This document shows positions 16,951 through 25,343 of a stretch of DNA of 64,000 nucleotides, piece by piece. The stretch spans positions 6,520,590-6,584,589 of the forward strand of contig NZ_CP026498.1 in NCBI RefSeq assembly GCF_002953255.1. The letters run 5' to 3'. A program made the position numbers and the translations under genes. Source of the DNA: Streptomyces sp. CB01881 (GTDB lineage Bacteria > Actinomycetota > Actinomycetes > Streptomycetales > Streptomycetaceae). A model generated the notes under the pieces. That model worked only from the letters and a program-made list of their open reading frames with translations. It was not told the DNA's origin and did no database searches. The stretch's first letter is position 1. Every line of letters begins with the position of its first letter.

Positions 16951-18039
16951 TCAGACCAGGCTGCCGTGCAGCCGCAGCCGGGCGATGCCGCCGTCCGGGA
17001 AGACGTCGAGCCGGACGTGGGTGGCCGGCCGCGGCGCGTCCAGCACCAGGCGGTGGACGGCGTCGGGCTGGAGCCTGGTGCGCGGGACCAGCTCGAACCA
17101 CTCCTCCGGGTCCGCCGCCTGCTCGTCCCGTCCGTGGAGCGCGGCCCAGCCGGCCGCGTTGCCCACGTAGTAGCCGGTGTCGATCTCCACGGCGCGGATC
17201 GCACCGCGCCCGGCCAGCCGGAGCCGGACCCAGTCGTGGCCGTCGTCCCGGCGCCGGCGGTTCTCCCAACCATCGCCCATGGCACGGGACTTGCCGGGAA
17301 GGGCCAGGTTGGACGGGGGCGAGAAGAAGCGGTCCGAGGCGTCCTCGACGGCGCCGCCGTGCTCGATCGCGGCCAGGTCGAAGGTGCCGAGCGCGGCCAG
17401 CCAGGCGGTGTCCGGCCTGGCCTCGCCGTGCACCCGGAGCCGGGCGATGCCGCCGTCGGGGTACTGGCTGAGCCGCAGGTGCGTGAAGCGGCGGCCGCCC
17501 TCGACGGTGAAGCCGTTGGCCGCGTGGCCGCGCACCGGCGAGCGGGGCACCAGCGGGTGCCAGACGACGGAGTCGGCGAGCAGCTCCTCCGGGCCCGGGG
17601 TGCCGGGGAGTTCGGTGCCTTCGAGGCTGATCTGCTGCGGGTGGTTGCCGCGGAAGTGCGCAGTGTCCACGATCACGCCCTGGACGACTCCCGGCACGCC
17701 CAGGCGGATCAGCGCCCAGTCGTGGTCGTCGGCGGCCGGGTGCGGGCGGTCGGCGCCGGCGCCGCGGCGGCGGCGGGTCTCCCAACCGTCCATGATCTGG
17801 CCCTTGTTGCCGAAGGTGTGCGGACGGAACTCGGCGGGCTCGGGCAGCAGCAGGTTCTCCCGCTCGGCGAACAGCTCGTCGTTGGCGGCGATCACGGCGC
17901 CGCCGAGCCGGCGGTCGGCCAGGTCGGTCAGCGCGGTGAAGGCGAAGTCGCCGGAGCGGTAGTCGGCGTACGGATTGCCGCCCCCGTAGGGCAGGGCGTC
18001 GGCGTCGGGAAGGGTCCCGGGAGCGTTGTCGGTGGCCAT
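16951..18039 (-). CDS. alc: Allantoicase
   Basis: This 362-residue protein is allantoicase, which hydrolyses allantoate to ureidoglycolate and urea in purine degradation. It shows the two tandem allantoicase (jelly-roll) repeats: first FGNKGQIMDGWETRRRR...DHDWALIRLGVPGVVQGVIVDTAHFRGNHPQ, second MGDGWENRRRRDDGHDWVRLRLAGRGAIRAVEIDTGYYVGNAAG. Each ends with a paired YPDGGIARLRVHG / FPDGGIARLRLHG motif. The ATG at 18039 was preferred to an upstream GTG because GGTGGA precedes it. A LysR gene lies upstream on the same strand. Confidence 0.95.
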   Translation of the reverse strand: MATDNAPGTLPDADALPYGGGNPYADYRSGDFAFTALTDLADRRLGGAVIAANDELFAERENLLLPEPAEFRPHTFGNKGQIMDGWETRRRRGAGADRPHPAADDHDWALIRLGVPGVVQGVIVDTAHFRGNHPQQISLEGTELPGTPGPEELLADSVVWHPLVPRSPVRGHAANGFTVEGGRRFTHLRLSQYPDGGIARLRVHGEARPDTAWLAALGTFDLAAIEHGGAVEDASDRFFSPPSNLALPGKSRAMGDGWENRRRRDDGHDWVRLRLAGRGAIRAVEIDTGYYVGNAAGWAALHGRDEQAADPEEWFELVPRTRLQPDAVHRLVLDAPRPATHVRLDVFPDGGIARLRLHGSLV

Positions 18040-18098
18040 GCGTCCACCATGAACCCGGGGCACTGATCAGGTCCATCACAAAGAACTGAGCAAACCGT

Positions 18099-19025
18099 TC
18101 ACTGCGACTGAACGGTCTGCACGGTCACCGCCACCTCGGCCAACGCCGCCAGCACCCGGCGCAGCGGCGGCGTCCCCTCCGTCCCGGCCCGCACCGCCGC
18201 GACCACCCGGCGGGTCGGCAGGTCGGCCGGCAGCGCCCGGACCACCGCGCCGCCACCGCGGCCCGCCGAGGCCAGCCGGGGCACCAGCGCCACCCCGAGG
18301 CCCGCCGCGACCATCGCCAGGATCGCCGTCCAGTCCGCCGCAGTGTGCGCCCGCTCCGGCACGAACCCGGCGTCCGCGCAGGCCGCCGACGTGATCTCCC
18401 GCCAGGGCCCGGCGGCGCCGTAGATCCACGGCTCGTCGGCGAGGTCCGCCAGCCGCAGCCCCGGCACGCCGGCCAGCGGGTGGCCCGGCGGCAGCGCCAC
18501 GTCCAGCGGGTCGCTGAGCAGCACCGACTCCACGAACCGCGGGTCGCCGCCGGCCGGCTGCACCGCGAGCGACAACGCCAGGTCGACGTCGCCCGCCGCC
18601 AGCAGCCCGTACGCCCCGGCCGCCTCCGCCTCCACCACCCGCACCGCCAGCCGCGGCGCGGCTTCGCGCAGCCGGGCGATCGCCGGCACGAGCAGCCCGC
18701 CGATCGCGGTGGCGAACGCGCCCACCCGGACCTCGCCCGCCTCGCCGTGCAGGTACCCGGCCAGCTCCGCCTCGGCCCGCTCCAGCTGACCGAAGACCAG
18801 CTCCGCGTGGCGCAGCACCAGCCGGGCCGCGCTGGTCAGCCGCACCCGCCGCCCGTACGGCTCCAGCATCGGCGCGCCCAGCTGCTTCGCCAGCGCCGAC
18901 ACCTGCTGCGACACCGCCGACGGCGAGAGGCAGAGCCGCTCGGCCGCCGCCGTCACCGTCCCGCACTCGTCCACCGCCCGCAGCACCCGCAGCCGCCGCA
19001 GATCCCATTCGCCCACCGCACCCAT
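18099..19025 (-). CDS. LysR-family transcriptional regulator
   Basis: A 308-residue LysR regulator: N-terminal winged HTH (DLRRLRVLRAVDECGTVTAAAERLCLSPSAVSQQVSALAKQLG, residues 8-50), then a periplasmic-binding-protein-like effector domain (VRVGAFATAIGGLLVPAIARL...LALSLAV...DPLDVALPPGHPLAG). It precedes the allantoicase gene by 59 bp in the same direction, so control of purine/ureide use is plausible but not shown. Confidence 0.9.
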   Translation of the reverse strand: MGAVGEWDLRRLRVLRAVDECGTVTAAAERLCLSPSAVSQQVSALAKQLGAPMLEPYGRRVRLTSAARLVLRHAELVFGQLERAEAELAGYLHGEAGEVRVGAFATAIGGLLVPAIARLREAAPRLAVRVVEAEAAGAYGLLAAGDVDLALSLAVQPAGGDPRFVESVLLSDPLDVALPPGHPLAGVPGLRLADLADEPWIYGAAGPWREITSAACADAGFVPERAHTAADWTAILAMVAAGLGVALVPRLASAGRGGGAVVRALPADLPTRRVVAAVRAGTEGTPPLRRVLAALAEVAVTVQTVQSQ

Positions 19026-19086
19026 CGCGCCAGCGTAAGTCCGCGCCGGCGGCGCCCGCCGGGAGCCCGTCGGCCGGCTCCCCCCT

Positions 19087-20043
19087 TCAGACGTTCAGCA
19101 GGGCCGGTAGTGCAGGAACTATGTCCCTCGCAGCCTGCAATGCAGCTCGCACCCGTGCGGCTCCGGCGGCGGCCACGGCCGCCCCACCGCTAGCCTGGAC
19201 CGTTCGCCCACCGATGCCCGCGCACGCGGCACAGATGCCCGGCTGCGGCATGGGGTCGTGGCACTTGGCGCACTCGGCATAACGGGGCTTGGAGCGCTGC
19301 TGCGGGACCGGAACGGGAGGCATTTTGCGCTTCAGGCGGCTGCGGAGCACGCCGACCGGGGAGTGCAGGGGCACGGGCAGGCCGGGCAGCAGGGCCTGGG
19401 CCAGCTCCTGGGCTGTGCTGCCGCGCTCCAGCCACTGGGCGACGAGCGGCGCCAGCTCGGTAGCCTCGGCCTCGCCCAGCCGCAGGCGCGGCTCCGCACG
19501 GAGCACCCGGAACAGCGTCGCCATCGCCTCACGGAGCCGTTCGTCCGGTATGGCCGGAGTCTCCTGGTCGAGGGTGTGGCCCTCCTCCCGCCCTTCGGGC
19601 CGAGCGGCGGTCTCCCCGCCAGCAGTCGGCTGCTGGTCGACCTGCTCGGCAGGGTGGGAGGGTTCTTGGTACCGGTTCTTTACAAGAGGGACGTCAGCGC
19701 GGCCGGTGGTCGCCTCACCGGAGACCGGACGGGTGACACCCGGCACCGCCAACTGCGGCGTGTCGTAGACGTGCGTCTCGGTGCGGATCGTCCCGTCCGG
19801 CATGCGGATCTTCTCGACCCGGTAGTACCCGGCCTCGGTCAGCTCCTTCAGGGCCTTGCGGATCGCCCCACGCCCCTGCGGGCTGGGGTCGGCCATGTGC
19901 CGGCCGTCCTCGCGCCAGCCGTCCGGACGGGAGAGGAGGTCCGCGAGCAGGCCGCGGGCGGTGTAGGACAGCCGCCGGTCCTGCAGCAGGCCGTTGGGCA
20001 GCACGGTGAAGTTGCGCATGTGGGCGCTACGATGGACACGCAT
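19087..20043 (-). CDS. HTH protein with zinc knuckle, mobile-element type
   Basis: A 318-residue protein. Residues 9-85 hold a winged HTH (FTVLPNGLLQDRRLSYTARGLLADLLSRPDGW...GRGAIRKALKELTEAGYYRVEKIRMPDG), like replication-initiator-type HTH proteins often found on actinobacterial plasmids and integrative elements. A polar linker follows, then a helical region with LGEAEATELAPLVAQWLERG, then two CxxC pairs (CAKCHDPMPQPGICAAC), a likely zinc knuckle. AGGAG lies 12 nt before the chosen ATG; a Met 8 codons later is an alternative. It borders the scarred segment carrying integrase and IS remnants, consistent with an element relic. Confidence 0.7.
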   Translation of the reverse strand: MRVHRSAHMRNFTVLPNGLLQDRRLSYTARGLLADLLSRPDGWREDGRHMADPSPQGRGAIRKALKELTEAGYYRVEKIRMPDGTIRTETHVYDTPQLAVPGVTRPVSGEATTGRADVPLVKNRYQEPSHPAEQVDQQPTAGGETAARPEGREEGHTLDQETPAIPDERLREAMATLFRVLRAEPRLRLGEAEATELAPLVAQWLERGSTAQELAQALLPGLPVPLHSPVGVLRSRLKRKMPPVPVPQQRSKPRYAECAKCHDPMPQPGICAACAGIGGRTVQASGGAAVAAAGAARVRAALQAARDIVPALPALLNV

Positions 20044-20275
20044 TGGGAGTGTCAGCTCCTGTTGCCGGACCCCGGGGTGTTGGTAGCACCGCCGGGGTCG
20101 CCTATTTTCGGTTGGACCACGGAACGTACCACGTCACCCGCTACACCAAGGTCCTTTTGCCGCAGCGGTCTTGATCACATCAAGGCCTGTCGTTTCTTGG
20201 CGGAGCCGTGTGCGGCGGCTGTCGCGGGTTGCGCGCGAATGTCGGGTGGCCGAGCCCACCCGGCCGCCTTTGCGG

Positions 20276-20707
20276 TCAGCGGGCGGCGAGGAGTTCCCCT
20301 CGCTCGACGGCGTCGCGCAGGACGGCCGCGAAGTCCTGGGGCAGGAGGTTGACCATGTCGAGGGCGTCGGCGGTCAGGGGGATCTCTTCGAGGATGTACT
20401 CGCCCCGGCCTTCCTGGCTGAACTCGGGGCCAGTGCGGTCCTCGAAGCTCCACTTCTCGATGGTGGCGAGGTAGAAGTCCTGACGCTCGTCGTCCGTCTC
20501 GATGGTGTGGAGGAGGCTGACGATCTCCGCCTCGCCCGCGATTTCCTCGCGGACCTCGCGCAGGAGGGCGTCCTCGGAGCCGGCATCGGTCGGCTCAATC
20601 TTGCCGCCGACGATCACCCAGTACGGGTCGATGCCGGGACGGATGCGCTTGATCAGCAGCATGGTGTCGTTCGGGGTGAGGAGGACGGCGCGGACGCGGT
20701 GCTGCAT
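20276..20707 (-). CDS. Nudix hydrolase
   Basis: A 143-residue Nudix-fold protein: RVRAVLLTPNDTMLLIKRIRPG strand region, then a Nudix box around residues 33-56 (GGKIEPTDAGSEDALLREVREEIAG). The REVREEI metal-binding core is intact, but the first half of the box is one residue longer than the usual GX5EX7REUXEEXGU and the first Glu is replaced. It should hydrolyse a nucleoside-diphosphate-linked substrate, identity unknown. It follows the broken SDR gene by 43 bp on the same strand. Confidence 0.8.
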   Translation of the reverse strand: MQHRVRAVLLTPNDTMLLIKRIRPGIDPYWVIVGGKIEPTDAGSEDALLREVREEIAGEAEIVSLLHTIETDDERQDFYLATIEKWSFEDRTGPEFSQEGRGEYILEEIPLTADALDMVNLLPQDFAAVLRDAVERGELLAAR

Positions 20708-20750
20708 GGTGATCTCTTCCCTCTCGGTGGTCTCGGCAGTGTGGGGCGGG

Positions 20751-21483
20751 TCAGTGGAGGAGCCAGCCGCCGTCGACGTGCAACGACTGGCCGGTGATGA
20801 AGGACGCGCTGGCGGCAGATCTGGTCCTCGGGTCGGGCACGGTGGTGGGCGGGCAGGTCATTCTCCGCCTCGACCTGGATGGCCCCGGGTACGACAGTGT
20901 TCACGCAGATCCCGGCCGGTCCAAGTTCCCTGGCCAGCGACCTGGTGAGGCCGAGGAGTCCGGCCTTGGCGGCGCTGTAGGCGGCGAGTCCGGGGCGGCC
21001 GGCGCGGGCGTTGACGCTGCCGATGTTGACGATCCGGCCCCATCGGCGATCGGCCATGCCCGGGGTGATGGCCCGGCAAGTTCGGTAGTGGATCGTCAGG
21101 TTGGACTCGATGGCGCGCGCCCACTCGTCCTCGCCGAGCTCGTCCCACGGGATGCGCGGGTAGACGCCCGCGTTGTTGATGAGGACGTCGACCGGCCCGA
21201 GTTCGGACTCGACCTGACTTACCAGCGCGGCGACGGCGTTCGAGTCGGCGAGGTCGGCGCTGACCTCGATGCCGCCGCGGCCCCCGCGCCGCACGTCGGC
21301 GAGCACGGTGCGGGCCTGGCGGATCTGTGAGAGGTGGTTGACGGCGACGCAGGCGCCGGCGGCGGCGGCGAGCGCTCGGGCGATCGCGGCGCCGATCCCG
21401 GTGGCTCCGCCGGTGACCAGCGCCACTCGGCCCTGGAGCGGCAGGGCGGCGATGGGCAGTTCAAGCGGCGTGAGTGTGGTCAT
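20751..21483 (-). pseudogene. Short-chain dehydrogenase/reductase, frameshifted near the C-terminus
   Basis: The N-terminal 225 or so residues are a normal classical SDR: cofactor motif TGGATGIG, NNAGVYPRIP, and the catalytic Ser-Tyr-Lys context (VNIGSVNARAG, YSAAKAG). After RPEDQICRQ the frame breaks. The expected C-terminal SDR ending, ASFITGQSLHVDGGWLLH, is present in another frame just downstream, ending at TGA 20753-20751. The total span (733 bp) is not a multiple of three and is shorter than a normal SDR, so a deletion of some tens of bases removed the helix between the two blocks. The product would lack its proper end. Confidence 0.8.
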
Positions 21484-21946
21484 CGTCGGTCCGATCGTCG
21501 GGGCCGGTGGCCGGCGCGGGCTGGGTGCGGGTGAAGGTCTCGCAGACGGTCTCGGGCTGCTGGGTCTTGGCGAGCTTGGCCAGGAGCAGGAGGAGGTCGT
21601 GGCCGGTGAGACGGCCGGGCGGGATGACGCCGAGGATTCGCAGGGCGAGGAAGTGCCGGATCTGGTAGAGGAAGCGGTCCGGATCCAGCCCGGCGGCAAG
21701 CGCGAGGTCGGCACGAATACGCTTCAGCAGGTGGTCGATTGCGGCCTGGCGCCCGGCACCGACCGCCCAGGTGTAGCGGACTTCCAGACGGCGGTGGTGC
21801 TCGTCGTGGTCGACGTGTTCGAGGTGCGGGGTGGTGACCGGCAGCAGGGCACTGGCAGCATGCGGGCGGCGGCCTGCCAGCCCTGGACCTCGGCCTCCGC
21901 TGCGGCGGGGGCGAGGATCTTGCGGAAGACCGGCAAGCCGGTGCAC
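21461..21946 (-). CDS. Unrecognised protein, probably truncated
   Basis: An open frame of 161 codons overlaps the SDR start by 23 bp. The C-terminal two-thirds look protein-like (LPVTTPHLEHVDHDEHHRRLEVRYTWAVG, then DLALAAGLDPDRFLYQIRHFLALRILGVIPPGRLTGHDLLLLLAKLAKT). The N-terminal 35 residues are Arg/Pro-rich and look like a foreign frame. A neighbouring frame upstream reads AAAEAEVQGWQAAARMLP, suggesting a frameshift or lost 5' end. I do not recognise the family. Its position against the IS remnant suggests the 5' part was lost by insertion or deletion. Confidence 0.35.
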   Translation of the reverse strand: MHRLAGLPQDPRPRRSGGRGPGLAGRRPHAASALLPVTTPHLEHVDHDEHHRRLEVRYTWAVGAGRQAAIDHLLKRIRADLALAAGLDPDRFLYQIRHFLALRILGVIPPGRLTGHDLLLLLAKLAKTQQPETVCETFTRTQPAPATGPDDRTDDDHTHAA

Positions 21947-22003
21947 GAGGACCTGGCCGCGATCATCACAGCATGCGGCGAACGGATCGACGTCGTGGCC
22001 TGA

Positions 22004-22296
22004 CTAAGGCGTGTCTCTTTGATGGGCTGAGCAGTTGATCGGATGTGTCTGTCCGGTTGGTAATCAGTGATGCGATGTGGGACCGGATTGAGCCGTTGAT
22101 GCCGGCCGATCCGGCCCGTAGACGGCGGTGGGCGGACCACCGACGCACGCTTGAGGCGATCGCATGGAAGTACCGCACCTGGTCAACCTGGCGGGATTTG
22201 CCGGAGGAGCTGGAGCCGTTCCAGACCGCGCACAAGCGGTCGTTGCGGTGAGCGGCCGACGGCACGTGGCAGCGGGTGTTCGCACGAACGCAATGA
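22004..22296 (+). pseudogene. IS5-type transposase N-terminal remnant
   Basis: From 22045 the frame reads LVISDAMWDRIEPLMPADPARRRRWADHRRTLEAIAWKYR, then WRDLPEELEPFQTAHKRSLR, the typical N-terminus of actinobacterial IS5-family transposases. A TGA then replaces the expected Trp codon of the following W-S-A-D motif, and the same frame continues with ADGTWQRVFA before ending. Only about 80 codons remain; the DDE catalytic part is gone. The sequence just upstream (from about 22004) may be the left terminal end, but no partner inverted repeat is visible. Confidence 0.75.
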
Positions 22297-22299
22297 GCG

Positions 22300-22598
22300 C
22301 CAAGGTCCACAGGGCGAGGTCTTCGCACTCTCCCTCGACGGCATCGACTTCGACCGCCGCATGGTGACGGTCCGGCGCCGAATCCGCTTCGTGGCAAAGA
22401 AGATGGTGTTCGCGCTGCCGAAAGGCGGCAAGGTCCGACAGGTTCCGCTACCCGACGGCCTGGCGAGCGCGCTGAAGGCCCACATGAAGAAGCACCCGCG
22501 ACTCGGGTCACGCTCCCCTGGCGTACTGCCAACAGTGACGCCCACACGGCGAACCCGGTCTTCACTGACCGCTACGAGGCGGCCCTCAGGAGGGCGTC
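22300..22598 (+). pseudogene. Tyrosine integrase catalytic-domain remnant
   Basis: The frame reads GEVFALSLDGIDFDRRMVTVRRRIRF, then MVFALPKGGKVRQVPLPDGLASALKAHMKK, a typical stretch of actinobacterial phage/ICE tyrosine integrases between the first catalytic Arg and the second active-site block. After HPR the frame shifts: the expected RVTLPW...NPVFTD continues in another frame. It then runs into the 3' end of the opposite-strand ATPase gene. N-terminal and C-terminal (HxxR, Tyr) parts are absent. It is fused to the IS5-type remnant with almost no gap. Confidence 0.75.
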
Positions 22599-23237
22599 GT
22601 CCTGCCACTTGAGGATCTTGTCGAAGCTGACGATCGCGCCGCGGAGCGGGTGGTTGCGGAGCTGGACGTGGTCGGTGAGGGCGTGGATCAGGAAGAGGCC
22701 GCGGCCCGACTCGGCGGTGAGCTCGGGGAGGGTGTCGAGGTCCACCGGGCGCAGGGTGGGGGCCGGCGGGCGGGGCGGGAGGACGTGGGTGTCGTAGGGG
22801 CGGCCCTCCCGGCGGGGGCGGTGGGCGGTGAGGACCGGGGCGGGGACGCTGGCCCGGCCGCCGCGCCGCGTGCGGCGGGGCCCGCGGCCGGCCGCCGCCG
22901 GGCGGGCCGGCGGGGCGCTCGGCCGGCGCAGCGGGAGCGGTCCGGCGGCGGGGGCGGGAGCTGCGGGGGCCGGGGCCGGGAGGCCGGGCCCGGCGTCGGT
23001 CACCTCGATCCGCAGCAGGTCGCCGCTGATCGACGCGGAGACCTGGAAGCCCTCGTCCGGCCGGCCGCCGGCGCCGTGCTCGACGGCGTTGGCGCAGGCC
23101 TCGCTGAGGGCGACGCCGAGGTCGTGGGCGACCTGCGGGTCGACGCCCGCCGTCGCCATCGCACCGAGCAGGATGCGCCGGGCCAGCGGAACGCTGGCCG
23201 GGTCGCGCTTGAGGTGCAGAGTCCACCAGATGTCCAC
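22572..23237 (-). CDS. Anti-sigma-factor-type ATP-binding protein (HATPase_c_2)
   Basis: The 221-residue protein is a GHKL ATPase of the RsbW/SpoIIAB-like type common in streptomycetes. N box GVALSEACANAVEHG is at residues 41-55, G1 box VTDAGPG at 79-85, and G2 box ESGRGLFLIHALTD at 176-189. Between G1 and G2, about 85 Pro/Ala/Arg-rich residues are inserted, far longer than the usual ATP lid. The GTG at 23237 was chosen because AGGAGGGA lies 8 nt upstream; an ATG ten codons earlier lacks such a site. Its 3' end overlaps the integrase remnant, so the element inserted or decayed right against it. Confidence 0.8.
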   Translation of the reverse strand: MDIWWTLHLKRDPASVPLARRILLGAMATAGVDPQVAHDLGVALSEACANAVEHGAGGRPDEGFQVSASISGDLLRIEVTDAGPGLPAPAPAAPAPAAGPLPLRRPSAPPARPAAAGRGPRRTRRGGRASVPAPVLTAHRPRREGRPYDTHVLPPRPPAPTLRPVDLDTLPELTAESGRGLFLIHALTDHVQLRNHPLRGAIVSFDKILKWQDDALLRAAS

Positions 23238-23467
23238 GGGAGGTCCCTCCTGGCTGCGGCTCCACATACAACTAGGTATCTCCGGGCGATCCGGCGGTGA
23301 ACCGTGCCTGAGGTCCGTCACCGCCCGTTCGGCGGATGGACTGGGGCCGCGGACTGTGCCGAGCGGCGCACACCGGGGTCCGCACGCCGGGGCCGAACGG
23401 GGCATTCGTGGGACTTTCCCACCCTGCCCGTGTCGCCCTCGTAGGCGATGAGAGGATGGGGCCCGCC

Positions 23468-24316
23468 ATGACTGCCCTCGCCGCCGCCCCGCACCCGGGC
23501 GCCCCCGCACCGGACGCGCCGGTGGGGGCCGCCGCCTGGGACCTGCGGCTTGCGCGGGCGGTGCCGTTCGCCCTGGTCTGCACGCTGATAGCGGCCGCCG
23601 GGCACGCCCTGGCCGGCGGCGGGAACGTGGCCCCGGCCGCGCTCGCGACCGGCTTCGCGGCCGTCCTGGTGCTCGCGGTGGCCCTCGGCGGGCGGGAACG
23701 CTCGCTCGGCGCCATCGCCGGTGCGCTCGGCGCGGGCCAGCTCGGCCTCCACTGCCTCTTCCACGCCGTCGGCGGTCACGCCACCGCGGCGGCCGGCGCG
23801 ATGGCCGGCATGCACCACGGCGGCGCCGGCGGCTCCGGGCCGCTGACCCTGCCGCAGGTGGCCGGCCGGCTGATCTGCAACGAGGCCCGGCCCGGCACGC
23901 TGGCCGGCCTGCCCGGCAACCCGACCGCCGAGCAGCTGGTCTCCAGCGCGGGCCTGGACCCGCAGGCGTACGCCGTCGCGCCCTGGTGGCAGGGCGGCGT
24001 GCTCGGCATGACGCCGTCGATGTTCGCGGGCCACCTGGCCGCCGCCCTGGTGGCCGGCTGGTGGCTGCGCCGGGGCGAGGCGGCGCTCTGGCGACTGGTC
24101 CGGATCACCGCCACCGCCGCCCGGGACCACTGGGCAGCGCCGCTGCGGACGGCGTTCGCGCTGGCCGCCGCCCTGCTGCGCGGCCTGTTCGGCACACCCG
24201 GCGGCCCGGCCCGCCGGTTCGGCGCGCGCGGCGGGGAGCACCCGCTGCCGGCCGGTGCCGCACTGCGGCACAGCGTGGTGCGGCGCGGTCCTCCGTTCGG
24301 GGCGCTCGCGTACTGA
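23468..24316 (+). CDS. Multi-span membrane protein of the copper locus
   Basis: A 282-residue protein with about four to five membrane helices (residues 28-45, 54-73, 79-99, 170-190 region and a C-terminal hydrophobic stretch) and a His/Met-rich loop (GGHATAAAGAMAGMHHGGAG) suited to metal binding. The C-terminus is basic. It heads the rightward block of copper-handling genes, 180 bp before the YcnI-like gene. I do not recognise a named family; a role in copper supply is inferred from neighbours and the His/Met loop. Confidence 0.75.
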   Translation: MTALAAAPHPGAPAPDAPVGAAAWDLRLARAVPFALVCTLIAAAGHALAGGGNVAPAALATGFAAVLVLAVALGGRERSLGAIAGALGAGQLGLHCLFHAVGGHATAAAGAMAGMHHGGAGGSGPLTLPQVAGRLICNEARPGTLAGLPGNPTAEQLVSSAGLDPQAYAVAPWWQGGVLGMTPSMFAGHLAAALVAGWWLRRGEAALWRLVRITATAARDHWAAPLRTAFALAAALLRGLFGTPGGPARRFGARGGEHPLPAGAALRHSVVRRGPPFGALAY

Positions 24317-24498
24317 CCCGCCGTCCCCGGTGCTCCCACACGCACCGGGCCCGGGTGTACGCCGCAGCCGGCCGCACCCGCACTCCCGTGGTCAGCGGCC
24401 TCCCCACATTCGTCCCCACGCCGCGCGGCCCCGTCTGCGCACGGATCACCGTGCCCGCCGGGCCTGCCGCCGAGCCTCCGAACGGAGACCCCGAAATC

Positions 24499-25257
24499 AT
24501 GCGTTCCCTTCCCGCCCGTCGCATCGCCGCCGTCGCCCTCACCGCCGCCGCCTCCGTCGTGGCCCTGGCCGGCCCGGCCTTCGCGCACGTCACCGTGAAC
24601 CCGGGCAGCGCCCCGCAGGGCGGCTACACCGCCGTCGACATCCGGGTGCCGAACGAGAACGACACCGCCTCCACGGTGAAGCTGGAGCTCAGCCTCCCGC
24701 TGGACCACCCGCTGGCCTCCGTCCGGACCCTCCCGATGCCGGGCTGGACCGCGACCGTCGAGAAGTCCAAGCTCGACAAGCCGATCAAGGTGCACGGCAA
24801 CGACGTCAACGAGGCCGTCTCCAAGATCACCTGGACCGCCGAGGCGGGCACCAAGATCGCCCCCGGCCAGTTCCAGGAGTTCCGCGTCTCGCTCGGCCCG
24901 CTGCCGACCGACACCGACAAGCTGACCTTCAAGGCGCTGCAGAGCTACGACAACGGCGACGTCGTCCGCTGGATCGACGAGGCCAAGGACGGCCAGCCGG
25001 AGCCGGCCAAGCCCGCGCCCGTGCTCGCCCTGACCAAGGCCGCCTCCGCCGACGGCCACGGCGTCACCGCCTCCGCCGCCCCGGCCACCGACGGCCACAC
25101 CCACGACGACGGCGCCAAGGACGAGGCCGCCGGCTCGGACAAGGCCAACGACTCCACCGCCCGGGTGCTCGGCGTGGTCGGCATCGTGGTCGGCGTGATC
25201 GGCGCCGCGTTCGGCGTCCTCGGCCTGCGCCGCAAGAACGGCGGCTCGGCCTCCTGA
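24499..25257 (+). CDS. YcnI-family copper-binding membrane-anchored protein
   Basis: A 252-residue exported protein. Signal peptide 1-29 ends AFA, leaving the mature N-terminus HVTVNPGSAPQGG, the conserved histidine-first motif of YcnI (DUF1775) Cu(II)-binding proteins. The beta domain runs to about residue 165 (TLPMPGWTATVEK, then ITWTAEAGTKIAPGQFQEFRVSLG). A polar His/Asp linker follows, then a C-terminal membrane helix (LGVVGIVVGVIGAAFGVLGL) and a basic tail. It is in series with sco1, PCuAC and copCD genes. Confidence 0.93.
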   Translation: MRSLPARRIAAVALTAAASVVALAGPAFAHVTVNPGSAPQGGYTAVDIRVPNENDTASTVKLELSLPLDHPLASVRTLPMPGWTATVEKSKLDKPIKVHGNDVNEAVSKITWTAEAGTKIAPGQFQEFRVSLGPLPTDTDKLTFKALQSYDNGDVVRWIDEAKDGQPEPAKPAPVLALTKAASADGHGVTASAAPATDGHTHDDGAKDEAAGSDKANDSTARVLGVVGIVVGVIGAAFGVLGLRRKNGGSAS

Positions 25258-25343
25258 CCCCTCACACCGGCGGGGCCGCCCCGCGCCGCACCCCTGCCCG
25301 GGGCGGCCCCGCCGGTGCTCCACCGCGCACGATCGGACCTCCC

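Noticed and set aside
21269..22003. A plus-strand frame ending KTGKPVHEDLAAIITACGERIDVVA
   Set aside because: The last 30 residues look protein-like, but most of the frame is antisense to the SDR and the region is rearranged. At best it is a fragment I cannot name.
19026..22600. A tRNA or att duplication that could mark the insertion site of the mobile element
   Set aside because: No cloverleaf, CCA-adjacent TTC loop or matching direct repeats could be found by eye in or beside the segment.
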